A program made the translations under genes and the position numbers. Source: Streptomyces finlayi (GTDB taxonomy: Bacteria; Actinomycetota; Actinomycetes; Streptomycetales; Streptomycetaceae). Taken from it: DNA of 64,000 nucleotides. Each line of letters starts with the position of its first letter. Positions within the stretch are counted from its first letter, which is position 1. Where the stretch lies: the NCBI RefSeq assembly GCF_014216315.1, contig NZ_CP045702.1, forward strand, positions 4,464,001 through 4,528,000, in the 5' to 3' direction. Shown piece after piece: positions 60,957 through 64,000 of this stretch. Under the pieces are notes generated by a model. The model was not told the origin of the DNA, ran no database searches, and saw only the letters and a list, made by a program, of their open reading frames with translations.

Positions 60957-63479
60957 GTGGCGGGCGAGTCCCCCGACAAATCGGAGCAGCGGACGTCTTC
61001 GGGGACGGCTCCGGAGGAACGTGATCCGCGACTCGCCGTGTTCCGAGAACCGGCCGCTCCGGCGGACGACGCGACGGCGGTCTTCCGTACGCAGCACCCC
61101 AGGGGTGCCGCGGACGATGCCGCGGAGCGCTCCGAGAGCCCCGATGGAGCCGAGCGCTCCGAGAGCCCCGCGGAGGATTCCGTGGGTCCGGGAGAGGCCG
61201 CCGGCGGCCCCGAGGGGGGCTCCGTGCCCTCCGGTGGGACCGGGGAGCCTTCCGGGGCCGACGAAGCCTCTGAGGCCGAGGTGACGGCTGAGGCCGCGGT
61301 GACGACTGAGGTGGACGTCGAGCCGGATGCCGACTCGGAGCCGGGTGACGCGAGACTGCGTGAGGCGGTCGCGGCGTGGGTCGCGAGCGGTGGCGAGGAG
61401 GGCGAGGCGGAGGCCGCGGATTCGGGGCCGGTTTCGGAGCCGGGATCGGTTTCGGACCTGTCTGCGGAGACCGTCGAACCGAGGGATTCGGCCACGCCCG
61501 ACGCGCTGGACGACTCCGATGACTCGGACGAGTCGGATGAGTCGGATGAGCCTGCTGAAACTGCGGCTGACGACGACGGCCCTGCCGATTCTCCGGCCTC
61601 ACCCGACGCCGACACGGCGGCCGATGCCGACACGGCCGCCGACGCCGTCGACGAGTCCTCCGAGCCGGCCAGGCTGCCCAGGCCCTCGGAGTCGTCCGAG
61701 TCGGTGAAGCCCGCCGACGCCGACGGACCGGCCACACCCGCCGCCCCCGTGGGGGAGCAGCGCGGAATCGATCAGCCCACGGCCGTCTTCAAGGCGGTCA
61801 AGCCCGCCCAGGTCGATCAGCCGACCACGGCGCTGAAGATCCTCCCGCCGATGCCGGACACGTCGAAGCCGGGCGCAGCGAAGCCGGACACGTCGAAGCC
61901 GGACGCAGCGATGCCGGACGCGCCGAAGCCGGACGCGCCGAAGCCGGGAACATCGAAGCCGGAATCGCCCGCCGAGCGGACCAGCAAGTTCGTGCCGCTG
62001 CGCTCCGACGTCGCGCGGCCCGCCGCCGCGCCCGGCATCGGGCCCACGGTCACCCCGAACGTCACGCCGGGCCGGAGCGACGGCCCCGGGCGCCCCGCGG
62101 CCCCCAGCTGGGCGGCCACACCGTCGGAGTTCGAGGCTCCCACTCCGGCGCTCGACGGCGCCGAGCGGACCCGGCAGCAGCCCTTGCCGCCCAAGCCGCC
62201 GCTCGACCTGCTCGCCGAGCTCACGAACACGCCTCCGCCGGAGGAGACCCCGGTCCGTACCGCGGTCCGCCGGGTCAAGATCTGGACGCCGCTGCTCCTG
62301 CTCGCGGTGATCATCTTTGCGATCGCGCAGATGGTGCGCCCGCTGCCGGCCCCCGAGCTCAGGCTGACGGCGGAGCCGACGTACACCTTCCGGGGCGACC
62401 CGCTGAACCTCTCCTGGCCCGACCAGGGACAGTCGGCCGTGATGGTGGACGGCGTCGGTTCGATGGGCTCCGCTGGGGCGCAGAAGCCCGCGCCGATCGC
62501 CAGCGTCGCGAAGGTCATGACGGCGTACGTCATCCTGCGCGAGCACCCGCTCAAGGGGGACGAGACCGGCGAGACGATCACGGTGGACCAGCGCGCGGAG
62601 GACGAGTCCAAGCTGACGGAGGAGTCGACGGCCCCCCTGAAGAAGGGCCAGAAGCTCAGCCAGCGCGACCTGCTCCAGCTGATGATGATCCCGTCCGGCA
62701 ACAACGCCGCCCGGCTGTTCGCCCGCTGGGACTCCCCGACGGAGGCGGAGTTCCTCGAGAAGATGAACGACGCGGCCAAGGACCTCGGGATGACCGAGAC
62801 CACGTACACGGACCCCAGCGGGCTGAAGAAGTCCACCATCTCCACCCCGGCCGACCAGTTGAAGCTGGCCCAGGCGGTCATGAAGTACGACGTCTTCCGA
62901 GAGATCGTGGACATGCCCGAGGTTGATATCGAGGGCATCGACATCAAGATCTACAACAACAACTCGCTCCTGCTGGAGCCCGGTGTGACCGGCATCAAGA
63001 CGGGTTCCTCCACCCCGGCCGGCGGCTGCCTGCTCTGGTCCGCGAACACGGTCGTGGACGGCAAGACGCACCGGATCTACGGAGTCGTCATGGGGCAGCA
63101 GGCAGGCACGGGCCAGTCGTACGACAGCCTCACGCTCTCGCTGACCAACGGGCTCAAGCTCATCAAGGACTCCCAGGAGGCCGTCACCTCCGCCACCGTC
63201 GTCAAGAAGGGTGACGTCGTCGGGTACGTGGACGACGGCTTCGGCCGCAGCACGCCCGTCGTCGCCACCAAGAACCTGAAGGCCGTCGGCTGGTCCGGAC
63301 TGGACGTCGAACTGTCCGTCACCGACAGCGGCAAGGCGATCTCGCACACGGCCCCGGCCGGTACGGAGGTCGGCATGGTGACCGTCGGCACCGGTGCCGG
63401 AAAGGTCAGCGCGCCCGTCGCTCTCCAGGGGAACCTGACTGGGCCCGCCTTCGGCGACAAACTGACGCGTATCGGCTGA
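60957..63479 (+). CDS. D-alanyl-D-alanine carboxypeptidase with long acidic cytoplasmic region
   Basis: An 840-residue protein from GTG 60957 after GGAGGAGG; a longer frame opens at 60855. Residues 1-~435 are disordered and acidic, including 5-residue repeats of the type KPDTS/KPDAP at about 300-345. One membrane helix (IWTPLLLLAVIIFAIAQMV) leads to an extracellular low-molecular-weight PBP domain: SVAK, SGN (PSGNNAARL) and KTG (GIKTGSSTPAG). It removes or trims the terminal D-Ala of peptidoglycan. The large cytosolic region is unusual and may be a regulatory or docking element. Confidence 0.88.
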   Translation: MAGESPDKSEQRTSSGTAPEERDPRLAVFREPAAPADDATAVFRTQHPRGAADDAAERSESPDGAERSESPAEDSVGPGEAAGGPEGGSVPSGGTGEPSGADEASEAEVTAEAAVTTEVDVEPDADSEPGDARLREAVAAWVASGGEEGEAEAADSGPVSEPGSVSDLSAETVEPRDSATPDALDDSDDSDESDESDEPAETAADDDGPADSPASPDADTAADADTAADAVDESSEPARLPRPSESSESVKPADADGPATPAAPVGEQRGIDQPTAVFKAVKPAQVDQPTTALKILPPMPDTSKPGAAKPDTSKPDAAMPDAPKPDAPKPGTSKPESPAERTSKFVPLRSDVARPAAAPGIGPTVTPNVTPGRSDGPGRPAAPSWAATPSEFEAPTPALDGAERTRQQPLPPKPPLDLLAELTNTPPPEETPVRTAVRRVKIWTPLLLLAVIIFAIAQMVRPLPAPELRLTAEPTYTFRGDPLNLSWPDQGQSAVMVDGVGSMGSAGAQKPAPIASVAKVMTAYVILREHPLKGDETGETITVDQRAEDESKLTEESTAPLKKGQKLSQRDLLQLMMIPSGNNAARLFARWDSPTEAEFLEKMNDAAKDLGMTETTYTDPSGLKKSTISTPADQLKLAQAVMKYDVFREIVDMPEVDIEGIDIKIYNNNSLLLEPGVTGIKTGSSTPAGGCLLWSANTVVDGKTHRIYGVVMGQQAGTGQSYDSLTLSLTNGLKLIKDSQEAVTSATVVKKGDVVGYVDDGFGRSTPVVATKNLKAVGWSGLDVELSVTDSGKAISHTAPAGTEVGMVTVGTGAGKVSAPVALQGNLTGPAFGDKLTRIG

Positions 63480-63631
63480 CTCGCTCGGCGAACAGGCGGG
63501 AGGGGAGGCGCCGCCATCGGCGCCTCCTTCTCCCGCTGGGGCACGTGTTAGCGTCCCCAGGCAACTCAGGGCCCCGCAACGGCGTCTTCACGGGACGTAC
63601 GGGGCCGGCGGAGGACGGGGAGAGAGCTGTA

Positions 63632-64000
63632 GTGACCACCGCTGAGCCGAGACCCGGCCGTGCGAGGGACCACGGAACCGGAGCCACCGGTGCCGAGGCG
63701 GGTGGTACGGGCAACGGGACGACGCGAATAGCGCTGTCTGCCGCGCGTGTCCCCGGGCCGGTGGCCGCGCCGCCGCTCCCGAGCCGCCGGCAGCGCCTGC
63801 TCCGTCACCCCGTGACCCTGGCGACGGCCGCCGCCGCGGTCACACACGTCCTCTGGTTCTTCTTCTTCGCGAACAGTGGCGGCGACATCGCCGCGCAGGA
63901 CGCCTGGGCCGAGTTCGTGGGCCGTCATCCGGGGACCGCGTACAACCTCGCCTGGTACGGGGGGATGCACCCGGTCTCCTACAGCGTGGTGTCGCCCTAT
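63632..64000 (+). CDS. Polytopic membrane protein, 5' part
   Basis: The frame opens at GTG 63632 and runs off the window. The first ~55 residues are polar and disordered, followed by at least one membrane helix (PVTLATAAAAVTHVLWFFFFA) and a polar segment with NLAWYGGMHPVSYSVVSPY. This resembles large actinobacterial membrane proteins such as MFS-type or glycosyltransferase-like proteins. Not enough is visible to assign function. Confidence 0.55.
   Translation, partial: MTTAEPRPGRARDHGTGATGAEAGGTGNGTTRIALSAARVPGPVAAPPLPSRRQRLLRHPVTLATAAAAVTHVLWFFFFANSGGDIAAQDAWAEFVGRHPGTAYNLAWYGGMHPVSYSVVSPY

Noticed and set aside
1..64000. CRISPR arrays, tRNA or rRNA genes
   Set aside because: No spaced direct repeats, no tRNA cloverleaf or rRNA signature was recognised by reading.

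Overview
The window is a high-GC actinobacterial chromosome segment, almost certainly Streptomyces. The evidence is the futalosine-type menaquinone genes (UbiD, prenyltransferase, UbiX and MqnE homologues), FO synthase with several LLM-family (F420/flavin) oxidoreductases, an XRE/DUF397/GPP34 cluster, frequent GTG starts, and Streptomyces-style intergenic repeats. No rRNA, tRNA, CRISPR array or phage module was seen.

Layout. 1-1.2 kb: the 3' end of a cytochrome c biogenesis gene and an SRPBCC protein. 1.2-5.1 kb: a 160-bp MITE, then a membrane-anchored periplasmic-binding-like protein coupled to a P-loop ATPase (both on the minus strand). 5.2-11.4 kb: late menaquinone genes (mqnL, mqnP, mqnM/ubiX-like, mqnE) with a rhomboid protease and an Lrp/AsnC regulator. 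11.4-18.6 kb: an accessory, scarred region with an IS30 transposase fragment, a sensor kinase and an ABC ATPase both beheaded at one deletion junction, an intact FtsX-type permease, secreted proteins and an AraC regulator. 18.8-21.7 kb: a GNAT protein, a DUF4229 protein, and a cation symporter preceded by a cysteine-rich leader peptide. 21.7-28.4 kb: a TetR regulator and a fatty-acyl or acyl-CoA module (MaoC, FabG4-like reductase, thiolase, acyl-CoA ligase). 28.4-30.7 kb: MITE copy 2, an M23 peptidase and an HTH protein. 31-37.6 kb: a catabolic operon (LLM, SDR, LLM, amidohydrolase, aldehyde dehydrogenase). 37.8-39.4 kb: an amino acid permease. 39.4-43.2 kb: a siderophore-interacting protein and a fused Ntn-acylase/GNAT protein, divergent around a perfect iron box. 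43.0-44.8 kb: MITE copy 3 with an intact IS4-type element inserted at its edge. 44.8-54.8 kb: a DUF4344 lipoprotein, LLM oxidoreductase, PBP, Ser/Thr kinase with a ricin domain, TetR, HAD-like protein and FO synthase. 55-64 kb: an ADP-ribosylglycohydrolase-like protein, a transporter fragment, a divergent SDR/EthD-like pair, the DUF397/XRE/GPP34 cluster, a D,D-carboxypeptidase and a partial membrane protein.

Functional links. Menaquinone genes are grouped at 5.7-11.4 kb. FO synthase at 52 kb makes the F420 chromophore that the LLM enzymes may use. A recurring operator-like motif, CTGAC-N5-GTCAG, occurs five times: twice before each LLM gene of the 31-37 kb operon and once between the divergent SDR and EthD-like genes at 57.5 kb. 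This suggests a single unidentified regulator for both loci. Three near-identical 160-bp MITEs, one nested next to a young IS, show recent transposition; two of them supply stop codons to flanking genes. Several enzymes have lost catalytic residues (HAD-like, ADP-ribosylglycohydrolase-like, DUF4344) and may be pseudoenzymes.
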